Assembly (NCBI GenBank): GCA_029945375.1 | Contig: CM057067.1 | Coordinates: 1,178,001 to 1,242,000 of the forward strand | Direction: 5' to 3' | Source: Agaricus subrufescens | Lineage: Eukaryota; Basidiomycota; Agaricomycetes; Agaricales; Agaricaceae | Length of the DNA: 64,000 bases | Shown: positions 1 to 11,894 of the stretch, piece by piece | Position numbering within the stretch: position 1 is the first letter of the stretch | Layout of the letters: every line of letters starts with the position of its first letter | Position numbers and translations under genes: made by a program | Notes under the pieces: model-generated | Databases searched by the model: none | The model's input: only the letters and a program-made list of their open reading frames with translations | Told to the model about the DNA's origin: nothing

Positions 1-536
1 CACCATCTGAGGGGCCAGTTCGGTCTCAAGAAAAAGGAGTGTCCAGGCCTGTTCAGATGCTAAAGAAGTCCTAGAGCAGAGGGCTGATCTCTTTAGGCTC
101 ACTTAGATGTTATTTTGACCGTTGAATCGATATTTTTCTACGGAGTTGTTGGCTGTATCAACCAAGTTTTGCGTCTCCTCGCTGTGCTCTCGTACCACTA
201 GCTGTCTGGACCTGCTCCGAGCTCCATTCTGATCCAAATGCCGTATGAGACTTAGGTTCTGGTAAATACGGGTGTGGCAAATCAATATTCGGAACCCGTA
301 TCTTGGAACATTGTGTAATTTCCAAAAATGCTTTCGTGTAAATTACCATTGTGCTCCGAGTGGGTCACCCGAAGGCGTCTAGAAGCCAAGTTATCGACCT
401 CCCTGAATGGACGAGGACTCTCAAGCGAACTTTCTGACGACAGAAGAATATATAAAGGAAGGAAACTTAGCAGAGTTTGACAATCCGATCCTACAGTTCC
501 CTCGTGGTCTTGGTTTTTATCTTGAGACTCACCAGG
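1..536. other. Upstream region of CE1
   Basis: No gene is supported here. A TATA-like TATATAAAG lies at 449-457, about 80 bases before the chosen CE1 start. Similar TATA elements sit at comparable distances before CE2 and CE3, so this is probably the core promoter. Short open frames in this stretch show no recognisable protein. Confidence 0.5.
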
Positions 537-2968
537 ATGTGTCTTCGGCTTCTCTTATTTGCGTTCACAGCGATATTCGTTGATGTTGCTGCAGCTGCAG
601 CTGCAGCCCCTACTGTCGAGCTCGACGCAGCGACATTGACCGGCAATTCTGTCGGCAATGTCTCTGAGTTTCTAGGCATACCGTTCGCTCAGCCGCCGTG
701 AGTGTTAGGTTCTGATCCTAATACGTCCCTTGTGCTCATATGTTATTTGCAGTCTTGGCAACTTACGCTTTCAGATTCCTCAGCCTATCGATGAATATAA
801 CCAATCTTTTTCTGCGACCAAGTTCGGACTATCGTGTCCTCAGCAGAAGATCAAGTTGCCTTCTCTCAAAGACGTTCCTCAGGATATTTCTACTGTGGCC
901 AACACCTTTGGTGACGACCCTTCTGATGGTGAAGACTGTGAGTCAGATCGTGCATCTTGTAACATGGAGTCAATGTTGACCATGACGGTTTGGTAGGTCT
1001 TACGATCAATGTCGTTGCACCTGCTTCGGCTACATCTACATCTAATTTGCCAGTCTTGGTGGTATGTTTCAAAATATTTTTAATTGATTAATTGAAACAT
1101 TTTCTCAATTCAACTCGTGATATCATAGTGGATTTACGGAGGTTCGTGGTTCGCACCTCTCTGACCTCAGTCGTGATCTTAACATAGACCTTTAGGAGGA
1201 TTCGAAGGAGGTACCACTAAACAGTAAGTACTAGTTGTATTGAGGTGAAGTCATTGACGTACTTATCACTTATTGATTTTTAGGTTTAACGGGACAGCTG
1301 TTGTCGAGAAATCTATAGCCTTGGGCTCACCAGTCCTCTTTGTCAGCATGAACTATCGGTGAGTTTCTACTGAAAGTGCGGTCGAATTTGGGGATACTGA
1401 CAAGAACAACAGAGTCACAGGTGAGATGATCCGATTACCGACATAGGTCTCTGTAACTTAATTGCCCAGCTTTCGGTTTCCTTGCTGGTAAGGAGGTCAA
1501 AGCTGCAGGTGTGGGTAATCTCGGCCTCCATGATCGTAAGTCTTTCTTTAAACTTTTTGTCGATAACGGCCTTGACTACCTCTCAAACAGAGAGAGAAGC
1601 CCTGCGATGGGTGCAGAAATATATTGCAGCTTTCGGAGGGGACCATACGAAAGTCACACTGTGAGTATTTGTAATATCTAACAGATACGCGATTCATTTC
1701 TTTACCCAAGCTGGGGAGTATCCGCCGGAGCTATATCGATAGCTCTTCAAATGGTGACTAATGGAGGTGATGCTGAAGGCCTGTTCCGTGGTGCTGTGAT
1801 GCAATCTGGGGCTCCCATTCCAGTCGGCGATATTGAAAATGGTCAATTCTACTACGATAAGATCGTGAATGCTACCGATTGTTCGGAGGATCCCGATACT
1901 TTGCAATGCTTACGCAGAGTCAAATATGATACACTGAAGGCGGCAATTGATGATACTCCCAATATTTTCTCATATCAGGTAAATTTATGATCGTCTATGA
2001 AGGTACAGATGTTCTAAATGCCCTGTGACTGTTTGAAGTCATTAAACTTGGCTTGGCTCCCTAGGGCAGATGGTGTATTCTTGACAGATAATCCTCAACG
2101 CCTCGTTGAGGGTGATCAAATTGCTCGCGTGCCTTTCATTACCGGTAAGTTGATCCTCCGAGCACTTTACACTCTAAGCTAAGAAGATGAAACCACATTA
2201 GGCAGCTGCGATGATGAAGGAACCTTCTTTTCCTTTTCAAGTCTGAATTTGACGTATGCTCCTTAATTTTGTGTCGCCTACTGATTCACTGATTCCTCGA
2301 ATTCTAGCAAAGACGCTGATGTGGCCGACTATCTCTTGAATACCTTCCTCCCCGGAACTACGCCTGAACAGATTTCTGAACTTCTTGAGTTGTATCCTCA
2401 AGATGTCTCAGCAGGATCGCCGTTTAACACGGGTTTATTGAATGCCTTGACCCCTCAATTTAAACGCATCGCCGCTATTCAAGGAGACGGAGTATTCCAG
2501 GCACCTCGTCGTTTCTTCCTCAATTATACCTCGGGACATCAGGATAGCTGGGTTTTCTGTGAGTGTGCATACATGATACAATGAGAAATAGATAACAACG
2601 ATTCATCTTTGCATTAACTAGTGAGCAAAAGATATAAATTGCTCCCTTTCATTGGCTCGGTAAGATATTATGAAGTTCCGGGAAAACACTCAACATGCTC
2701 AATATGATTTTGCTAGATGCACGCCTCTGACTTGGTTAATTCATTCTTCAAGGGCCAAGAACTGCAAGATTATATTATTCGATTCACTGCCACGTTGAAC
2801 CCCAACAAGGAGGATCTTTTCAGTTTCAAGTGGCCAAAGTATACGAAGAACAATCCGTGGCAGCTCATTTTCCTTGATGGTGTGATTCCTCAGGTCATTG
2901 GAAGAGATACTTATCGTAAGGAACAAATGGAGTACTTGACGCAACTTACCCTTGATGTACCTTTGTGA
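537..2968 (+). CDS. Secreted type-B carboxylesterase/lipase (CE1)
   Basis: A multi-exon carboxylesterase of the Candida rugosa lipase-like alpha/beta hydrolase family, expected to hydrolyse ester bonds outside the cell. The ATG at 537 starts a hydrophobic signal peptide ending in an Ala-rich run before [13 protein letters not shown], and it follows the TATA box at 449. Seen in order: [10 protein letters not shown], the oxyanion stretch WIYGGGFEGG restored across an intron, NYRVTAFGFL, AFGGD, the nucleophile elbow, the acid motif [10 protein letters not shown], and the His motif HASDL near the C-terminus. Introns are short. The nucleophile elbow reads GVSAG, not the usual GESAG found in CE2 and CE3; the serine is kept. 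It is the first of a tandem array. Exon borders were assigned by eye and the substrate is unknown. Confidence 0.88.
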
Positions 2969-4187
2969 AAGTACTTGTTCTGGATGATTTTTCCACTACT
3001 TTCATGTGTTTGTTGTACCGGTTCACGAGAAAGGAATGTGATAATTTACGAGCATGTGATAAATGGAGCGTGCCTTAACTTTCGAAAGCTATTTTTGGCC
3101 TTCTCGGCCAGACATGCAGATTGGATGCAGATAGGATCTTAACCATCAGGATCTACGTCGAACCAGAAGAGGAAAATGGACGGTCTAGTTCTATCCAGTA
3201 GAGGCCGATCCATAGCTGTGGTCAAGAATATAGGTCGGAGCTACTCAGTCATAAAGCTGACTTTTTGCACAGGGTCGTGGTGTCGTGATGCATCACATGG
3301 ACGAACAAATGTGCAACTAGGGAATTGATTGGGAACCTACTAATATAACATTTCCTGTCTCCAGATCCGCTGCTCACTCTATTGGGTACTTTGGGTGGCT
3401 GTATGCAGATGATGTTCATGGACCGGTAAAGTACTATGCTACTAGTAAGCACCGTGAGCGTGTTCAAGCCTAGAGAGGGCCGCTGGGCAAAACGTGGATG
3501 TAAGTGTGGTGGCTGTGTTTTTTCATCCTCATGATCACCATGCCATGTCTTGGTCCCAAAATAAGGTCCCCGTCTCGGACGCCGTCAAATATCCAGCCGA
3601 TGGTCCTGAGAGCTTTTGCGCACAGTAAATGCTGTCTTGAGAGTAAGTATCTTCTTACGCCGCCTTTTCAGCATTGAACGCTGATAACCTTCCACATGGT
3701 ATCAGCCTTCAAGCTCAAATTAGTAGTCACGGGCAGCGCTTTTTGCTGTATTCTTTGGAGATATCCTCCCTGGATGCCTCGGCGTTCTGTTTCTAAAGTC
3801 ACGCGTCTCGCTTCTATTGACAGCTCCCATTCTCGACAAACATCCCGGAAGCCGAAAGGAGCTTCTGTATTACTTTTCTCATCTTAGAGTCTTACGCGAC
3901 TTTCATTCCAGTTACACAGAAAATCGTTCGATGACCTGAATTTCTCATTTGAACCTTGTTCGATTCAATCCCAATGCCTTCGCGTGGCGATTATTGCCCT
4001 GTCTCTCACCAGTCGAAGAGCCCCCATTTTGGTCGATGGCATTTTTAGAGGGCCAGGAAAGGTTATGAACCTCCCAAGATAGCCTGACAGTCTCAGGGAG
4101 AAAGTTCGGAACGCGATGCAATATATAATGGAACCCAATTCTTGGCTTCCTTTGTGGTCATTCGTGTTCGTCCCGGTGCCCATTAAG
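2969..4187. other. CE1-CE2 spacer
   Basis: About 1.2 kb between tandem esterases. Open frames here (such as around 3249-3467 and 3696-3887) have no homology that I recognise. A TATATAAT at 4122-4129 is the likely core promoter of CE2. Nothing else is supported. Confidence 0.45.
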
Positions 4188-6615
4188 ATGCTCTTCCAGC
4201 TTGTCACGTTTGCCCTTGCAGCGATACTCGCAAATGCTGCTGCTGCCGCAGCTCCCACAGTCAAGCTCGATGCGGCTACAGTAACCGGCAATTCTGTTGC
4301 CAATATCCATCAGTTTTTAGGTATACCGTTCGCTCAGCCACCGTAAATGTTTGATTCTTGCCCTGCCATACCCTTCGTGCTAACAGGCTATTTGCAGGGT
4401 CGGTGATTTACGCTTTCGTAGGCCGCTACCCATCGGAGCGTACAACAGCTCTTTCTCTGCTACTCGGTATGGACAAGCATGTCCTCAGCAAGAATTCTCG
4501 GTGCCTCTTCTCCAAGGCCTGCCTGCAGAGATCGTTTCTGACCTGATCAACACGGTTTACTCTGCCGTGTTTCCTGACGGCGAAGACTGTAAGTCACATC
4601 GCATCAATTGTAGCAGAGCCGATCATTGATTCTAATTTTGTTAGGCCTGACGATCAATATTATTAAGCCTGCATCAGCTACACCTACTTCCAAATTACCC
4701 GTCTTGGTGGTATGTTCAAAGGCATTGCCATATATGGCTTTGAACGATTGGCTGACGGGATTACCGATACTGTAGTGGATTTTTGGAGGTCCGTGATTAA
4801 AATCATCGCTGAATTCTAGGATCAACATAATTTCCAGGGGGATTCGAATTTGGGGGTACTCAGATGTGAGAATATGATGTGCCGCACGGAGATTATTGCT
4901 GTACTCATTGCCTTTTGATATTCAGGTATGATGGGACAGCTATTGTCGAGAATTCTATATCCATGGGTTCACCAGTTGTTTTCGTAAGTATGAATTACCG
5001 GTGAGTTCCTGCTCAAGGCCCAAAATGTTCTTGGTACCGTAATTTCTTACTAGAATAACAGGGTCACAGGTGAGTCAGTCGGACCACTGGCATAGGACGT
5101 AGTGACCAAGGTATACAGCCTTCGGTTTTCTTGCAAGCAAAGAGGTTAGAGACGCAGGTGTCGGTAATCTCGGCCTCCATGATCGTAAGTCTTTTGTCTA
5201 GAAATCTTTCTACCAAGGTTGACAGCCACAAAAACAGAACGAGAGGCTATGCGATGGGTGCAAAAATACATCACAGCTTTCGGAGGGGATCCCACGAAAG
5301 TCACAATGTGAGTATTGGCCAGTGATATCCGGATGTATGTACTTCATTGCTTTGTTCAAGCTGGGGGGAATCTGCGGGAGCTATATCGGTATCTCTCCAT
5401 ATGTTGACCAACGGAGGTAATACAGAGGGCCTCTTTCGCGCCGCAGTGATGCAATCTGGGGCGCCAATACCAGTCGGTGGTGTTGAGAACGGCCAAATCT
5501 ACTACGATGCGATCGTTCACGATACCGGATGTTCGGGGGCGACTGATACTTTGCAATGCCTACGCACAGTACCATATGCCAAATTGAAGGCAGCTGTCGA
5601 CAATACTCCTAGCATTTTTGCATTCCAGGTGACTTTGGGATAGTACACTGACGTGTGGGTGCTTGACTGACGGACGAATGCTTATAGTCATTGCGTTTGG
5701 CTTGGCTTCCTAGGGCGGATGGTGTATTCTTGACTGATAATCCACAACGCCTTGTGCAAAAAGGCCAAATTGCTCGCGTACCCTTCATCACTGGTGAGCT
5801 GTACTCTCGATTACCGCACGTCCCGGGTCGCAAATGACTTACTTAAACCGTGGACAGGTAATTGTGACGACGAAGGAACTTTGTTTTCCTTTGCAAACGC
5901 AAACGTGACGTGTGCAGGTCCTCCTTTGCGTGACCTCCGGGATAATTGACACTCTAAATTATAGCACCGATGACCAAGCGGTGGACTACTTCTTGAATAC
6001 CTTTCTCCCTGGAGCTTCGAGTTCGCAGGCCGCTGGCCTTTTGGATTTATATCCTGAAAACCTCTCGCAAGGATCACCATTCGACACTGGTATACTGAAC
6101 GCTTTCACGCCTCAATTCAAACGCATTGCCGCCGTTCAGGGTGATGGAGTATTCCAGGCTCCTCGCCGTTTTTTCCTTAATTACACTTCTGGAAAACAAG
6201 ATAGCTGGGTTTTTCGTGAGTGCATATTTGATCAAATGAAGCGACAGGTTACAATATCACATTGGATAGTGAGCAAACGGTTCAAAGCACTTCCTTTCGT
6301 CGGCTCGGTAAGATTTAGCGAAGTCAAGGGAGCACAACAATACGCTTACTACAAATTTACTAGTTACACGGCTCTGACCTCCTCAACTCGTTCTTTTTGG
6401 GACAAGAGTTGCAAGGCTCCATTATCCGGTTCACCAACACATTGGATCCCAATAGTCATGGATTTTTGAGTTTCAATTGGCCGAAATATACGACGCAGGA
6501 CCCGAATCAACTTGTTTTTCTTGATGGCCTGGTGCCTCAAGTTGTTGGTGAGGATACGTATCGTAAAGAACAGATGGATTTCTTGATGCAACTTACTTTC
6601 GATGTACCTGTGTGA
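4188..6615 (+). CDS. Secreted type-B carboxylesterase/lipase (CE2)
   Basis: A paralog of CE1 with the same exon plan. I start at the ATG at 4188 and not the upstream in-frame ATG at 4116. The 4188 start gives a clean signal peptide (MLFQLVTFALAAILANAAAA), and the TATA element at 4122-4129 lies between the two. Motifs seen: [10 protein letters not shown], nucleophile elbow WGESAG near 5360-5380, acid motif CDDEGTLFSF, and catalytic His in LHGSDL where CE1 and CE3 have HASDL. The frame ends in YRKEQMDFLMQLTFDVPV. All exons can be joined in frame, so it looks functional. Secreted ester hydrolase activity is inferred from family; the natural substrate cannot be read from the sequence. Confidence 0.88.
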
Positions 6616-7783
6616 ACATGCTCGTTCTAAATCATTTGAAGATGTTTATATATCCTTTACACATGAGAAGCGAAGTGGATTAACCTACACAGCTTGATCA
6701 TTGGTGAGACGAGCTTTCGCTATTCACGGGCCTTGACCTTTCTGATCTTCCAAACCGAATATACATGATCCCCGATCATTAGGATCTCTTCATCGATTGG
6801 CCTCTTCGTCTGACCAGACTGAAAGCAAAGCCATGTTGGTTCCTTTCAGTGAGTCTGCATGTCAGCTGCCGGTTCCGTATACCCTCAAGCGGATATACAT
6901 CGACTGAAAACAATGCGAAAATCGCGGCACAAGCACATTATCAGCAGATGTCCAACAGAGGATATCGGAATATTGAACTACCGAACTGACATGAGGTATC
7001 AAATTCGCATCTGGCCTTATAAAAGAATAGAAGGACCGCAGTTCAAGCTTCAAGCGCGAGTGACTAGCGGGGGAGGTGGGGGTGTCATCTAGCCATCAAG
7101 CCAACTTAATCACATACCCCCTCCCCCAAGCTTTTCTAATGGGGATTCTCCACTAGAGGATCTAGGCTTGTCGGAATAGTATTGAAATCAAACCGATGCC
7201 GCATCCTATGACGCCGTGAGCTTGAAAGCGATACGACTGTGAATGTAGACTTGAGATAAATGCCTTAGGAAGTAGAGCCAATAAGACATAGGTGGTAACT
7301 TGACCGATAATTGAGTTCAGGTCCTCAATTGTTCAAGCCTTCTGGAATCAGCGGTCATCTGATCTACCCACTAATAGATTACTGAGGTGATGGATCGGCT
7401 GAGCCATCACCGTCGGCTTCTGGTCGCCCTGCCAAGTTCTGCCATGATGATCGGGTCCTTTCTTTTCTAAAAGCCAACTAAACGCCCCAATTTTGATTGC
7501 ACGTGCAAGACTGCAAGTTCGATATTCGGGCCCCTTGTTTCGGACATCGTCCAATTTTCCCAATGCATTCATGTGGTGGTTATCGCCGTCTAGCTAGCCA
7601 GATCGACACGCTCTTGAGGGCATCTGAGACCAGGGAGATGATCTTCCCGGGATGTACTGCGACTCTCAAGTGATAAATTAGACCAGAAAGGAGTTTATAT
7701 AAGGGAAGGAGCTCGAAAACAGGTAGAGGAGCTGACCCTTTGTTTCATTGCTGGGACTTGGAATTAGCGTCTGGCCGATCAAG
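6616..7783. other. CE2-CE3 spacer with G-rich/C-rich inverted tracts
   Basis: No gene is supported. A G-rich run (7069-7084) and a C-rich run (about 7116-7127) are imperfect inverted copies around a 30-base loop. A TTTATATAAG element at 7694-7703 is the likely CE3 core promoter, about 80 bases before its ATG. Confidence 0.45.
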
Positions 7784-10220
7784 ATGTTCTTTGGGCGTTT
7801 CGCGTTCCCCCTTGTGACAATCCTCGCACATGCTGCTGCTGCTCCTACGGTCAAGCTCGATGCGGCGACAGTGACCGGCAATTTTGTTGGTAATGTCCAT
7901 AGGTTCTTAGGTATACCGTTCGCTCAGCCACCGTGAGTCTACAATATACTATACTCAGCTCTGATCCCAAGAAATCCTCTGTGCTAACATCTAATTTGTA
8001 GTGTTGGTGGTTTACGCTTCCATAGGCCCAAACCTATTGATGTATACAACGACTCGTTTTTAGCTACTCAGTATGGACAAGCATGCCCTCAACAAAAGTT
8101 CTCCGTGCCTCTTCTCCAAGGCATTCCTGAGATTATCACTGCCGACTTGCTTAACACGGTTTACGCGGCCGTGGTTCCTGGCGGCGAGGACTGCAAGTTG
8201 CTCCGCATCTTCCAAAAACGATCATTGATGCCAGATTTTTGATAGGCCTTACAATTAATGTCATTAAGCCTGCTTCGGCTACACCTACTTCTAAATTACC
8301 CGTTTTGGTGGTACGCTCCAAAAATTATCGTTCACTGGTTGAACATTTAGTTGATCTGACTGCGGACATCTTAGTGGATCTATGGAGGTCCGTGATTATT
8401 ATTTCGTTCATTTGAGTTTCTTTCCAATATTGTTTTCAGGAGGATTTGAAATTGGAGGTACTAGGATGTGAGAACATGACGTGTTGCGTCGAGGTCATTG
8501 TTATACTCATTCCTCATCGGTATCCAGATATGATGGGACAGCTATTGTCGAAAAATCTATGGCTTTGGGCTCACCTGTTCTCTTCGTAAGCATGAATTAC
8601 CGGTGCGTTCCTGCCGAGGATGCAGTTGTCCTTGAGATATCTTACAAGAAAATAGGGTCACAGGTCGGTTGGTTGGACCACTCACACATGACACCCAGTG
8701 ACCTAAGTATTTAGCCTTCGGTTTCCTCGCGAGCAAGGAGGTTAAAGCAGCAGGTGTGGGCAATCTCGGCCTCCACGATCGTAGGTCTCTTCTTAAAAGA
8801 ATTTGTCTATCAAGGTTGAATGCTGTGAAAACAGAACGAGAAGCTTTGCGATGGGTGCAGAAATATATTGCAGCTTTCGGAGGAGATCGTACCAAAGTCA
8901 CCATGTGAGCGTTCGTAATGTCTGATAGACACATGACTTATTTCTTTATCCAAGCTGGGGGGAATCTGCCGGAGCTGTATCGGTATCTCTTCATATGTTG
9001 ACCAACGGAGGCAACACAGAAGGCCTGTTTCGCGCAGCAGTGATGCAATCTGGAGCTCCTATCCCTGTCGGCGATATTGAGAATGGTCAAATCTACTACG
9101 ATGCAATAGTTGATGGTACCGGATGTTCGGGAGCAACTGACACTTTGCAATGCCTACGCACAGTACCATATGCCAAATTGAAGGCTGCTGTTGACGATAC
9201 GCCGAATCTTGTTTCATACCAGGTAAATCTTTGATCGCTCCTTCAGTTGAGGTGTGAGTACTTGGCTCAGCCGGAAATGTTTATAGTCATTGCGTTTGGC
9301 TTGGCTTCCTAGGGCAGACGGTGTATTCTTGACTGATAATCCACAACGTCTCGTACAACAGGGACAAATTGCTCGTGTGCCCTTCATCACTGGTAAGCCG
9401 CCTTTTCGACCACCGAGCGTTCTTGGTCATAGAATGTTTAACTGAGACGTAAATAGGCAATTGTGACGATGAAGGGACATTGTTTTCCTTTGCAAATGCA
9501 AACGTGACGTATGCAGCTCGTTCTTTGCGCAGCCTCAGAAATAATTGACCTGTTGAGATATAGCGAAAATGACCAACTAATGGACTACATCTTGAATACC
9601 TTCCTCCCTGGAAGTTCGCGTCCACAGGTGGCTGGCCTTCTTAATTTGTATCCTGAAGACCCCTCGCAAGGATCACCATTCGACACTGGTATCCTGAATA
9701 CTTTCACACCTCAATTTAAACGCATTGCAGCTGTTCTGGGTGATGGAGCACTTCAGGCTCCTCGTCGCCTCTTCCTGAATTATACCTCTGGAAAACAAGA
9801 TAGCTGGATTTTTCGTGAGTGTAAATTTAGTAATGGAATGAAGTGACAAGTTACAATATCACATGCTGGACAGTGAGCAAACGATTTAAACTGGTTCCTT
9901 TTGTCGGCTCGGTGATGTTTCATGAAGTCCAGAAAAAAATACTCATACGCTTACTATAAATTTACTAGTTGCACGCCTCTGACCTCATTAACTCGTTCTT
10001 TTTGGGACAAGAATTGCAAGACTATATTATTCGGTTCACTACCACATTGGACCCCAATAGTCATGGATTGTTGAGTTTCAATTGGCCGAAATATACAACG
10101 CAGGACCCGAAGCAACTTATTTTTCTCGATGGTCTGGTACCTCAAGTTGTTGGTGAAGATACGTATCGTAAAGAACAGATGGAATACTTGATGCAACTTA
10201 CCTTTGATGTACCTTTGTAA
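7784..10220 (+). CDS. Secreted type-B carboxylesterase/lipase (CE3)
   Basis: Third tandem esterase, closest to CE2. The ATG at 7784 gives a signal peptide (MFFGRFAFPLVTILAHAAAA) just before the conserved PTVKLDAATVTG. The full catalytic set is visible: WGESAG elbow near 8955-8975, CDDEGTLFSF acid motif, and LHASDLINSF for the histidine. The protein ends in [18 protein letters not shown]. Introns fall at the same places as in CE1 and CE2, which marks a tandem duplication and not retroposition. Small differences include a shorter Ala tract after the signal peptide. Probably secreted and active; the substrate is unknown. Confidence 0.88.
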
Positions 10221-10982
10221 ATACCTGTTTTAAATGCTTTAAACATCTCGTTGTTTTCTCTGTGTACGAGAGGCGAACTGCGATAACTTACATGGATGTG
10301 ACAAGAGATATACGTTTCTAGGTTTATGAACTTTGGCCTTTCTGATCCTCCAGACCAAACAGGCACGACCCCCAATCACCGAGATCTTTGCTCGTTGCTT
10401 CTATAATTTATACCCAAAACTCTCATGTGAAAGTCCTAGTTTATCTTAGAGTTTCACAAGTACTTCTGGCCTAGATGCCCTCAAGTGGATATAGGTCGAT
10501 TGAGAATTCTGCGATAATCGCGGCGCGGCGGATTTCGGGCAAGGGAACTGCATGTGCACGAGAACGGGTCCGATTTCCCAACACCCAAACTGGCACGAGG
10601 TATCAAAGTGGCCTATGACACTTTAAGGGATCAGAAGAATCGTGCTTCAGGCACTAAGCAGTAATGAGAGCAGTCAACTCCCGCCATAATAATCGGGATC
10701 CTCTTCTCAAAGTCGTTTGGTATTCGGGCTCTTTGCCTCGGGACATCTTCCAACTTACCAAATGTCTTCCTGTAACTGTCATCGCTGTGTTTTTAGTCGA
10801 ATCAACATGCGCTTGAGGGAAAATAGAAGCCAGGTTATGATCCTCCTTAGATAAACCACTGTTTTCAGGTGGAACGTGCTACCGAGAAGAGAGATATATA
10901 GAGAAAGGGACCTCGGCTAGAGAACCGGAGTTTGTATTCCCTTCCGGGCCCAACTGAAGATTCTGGTGCCTAGGCTCACTAA
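10221..10982. other. CE3-CE4 spacer
   Basis: No gene supported. It keeps a faint resemblance to the upstream regions of the other esterases, including an AGATATATAGAG stretch near 10890 where they have the TATA element. Confidence 0.4.
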
Positions 10983-11450
10983 GATGTTTTTCAACCTTAA
11001 GTGTTTGCACTTACAGTGATACTTGCTAATGCTGCGGCAGCTCCCACAGTGAAGCTCGACGCGGCAACATTGACCGGTAACTCTGTTGGTAATGTACATC
11101 AATTTTTAGGTATACCGGTTGCTCAGCGCTCAGCCGCCGCGAGTATTCAGTTCTGGCCTTGATACTTCCCTTGCACTGACATTCCATGGCTTGTAGTGTC
11201 GATGATTTACGCTTTCGTAGGCCGTTACCCATCGGTGCATATAACGACTCTTTTACTGCTACTCAGTACCGTCAAGCATGTCCTCAACAAAAGTTCTCGG
11301 TACCCATTCTCCAAGGCCTACCTGAAATCATTACTGCTGACTTGCTCAATACGGCCTACGCTGCCGTGTTTCCTGACGGTGAGGATTTAAGTCACCTCGC
11401 ATTTTCTGTAGCAGAAGCAATCGTTGATCCATAAAACTCCATAGGCCTTA
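10983..11450 (+). pseudogene. Truncated carboxylesterase relic (CE4)
   Basis: The 5' end of a fourth esterase. After the ATG at 10983 the frame meets TGA within about 12 codons, while the conserved mature start ([18 protein letters not shown]) continues in another frame, so the signal peptide carries a frameshift. The first splice donor, GTGAGT in the paralogs, is GCGAGT here, and a few bases are inserted before it. Exon 2 (about 11197-11430) still encodes DDLRFRRPLPIGAYNDSF and the PQQKFSVPILQGLPE stretch. The copy then stops near 11450 and all catalytic motifs are missing. A decayed remnant of the array. Confidence 0.85.
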
Positions 11451-11894
11451 CGAGAATGTGAAAGGAAGCGTGCCCTTAGTTCTCACGATCTTTTGGTCAC
11501 TCGATATGGTCTTACTCCCCAGTCATCTGGACACCCTCAACCCTCTTCATCCACCCACAAAGAAGCAAAGACCATGCCCAAACATAAGGATCAAGTCACG
11601 CTTACCAGGGGTAACTTTCATCTATATTTTTTACACAAGGATACTATAGCTGGTTGAAAATAGGACCTATAGTGAGTAAGTCTGTCACTCGCTACGCAGC
11701 CATTACGCGGGAGATTGGCCGTGCAAATGTTATAGCAAGTGCAATGAGTGTAAAGAAACCGCACTAAGCTGATCTTTCGGGTACTTACAGAATAGGAAGA
11801 ATACGGAATATATCTAATCAGACAAACATGTGAAATTAGCCCCTATCATCCGGCTTTTGGTCCGACAGATTCCCCATTTTTTGTTTTATCGACC
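11451..11894. other. CE4 to dioxygenase spacer
   Basis: About 440 bases with no supported gene. The esterase homology breaks off at the left edge, so an old deletion junction lies near 11450. No repeat or RNA gene was seen. Confidence 0.4.

Noticed and set aside
3940..3980. tRNA-like GTTCGATTC stretch
   Set aside because: No matching acceptor stem or anticodon arm could be formed around it.
4116..4187. Upstream ATG of CE2
   Set aside because: The TATA element lies between it and the ATG at 4188, and the latter gives a signal peptide like those of CE1 and CE3.
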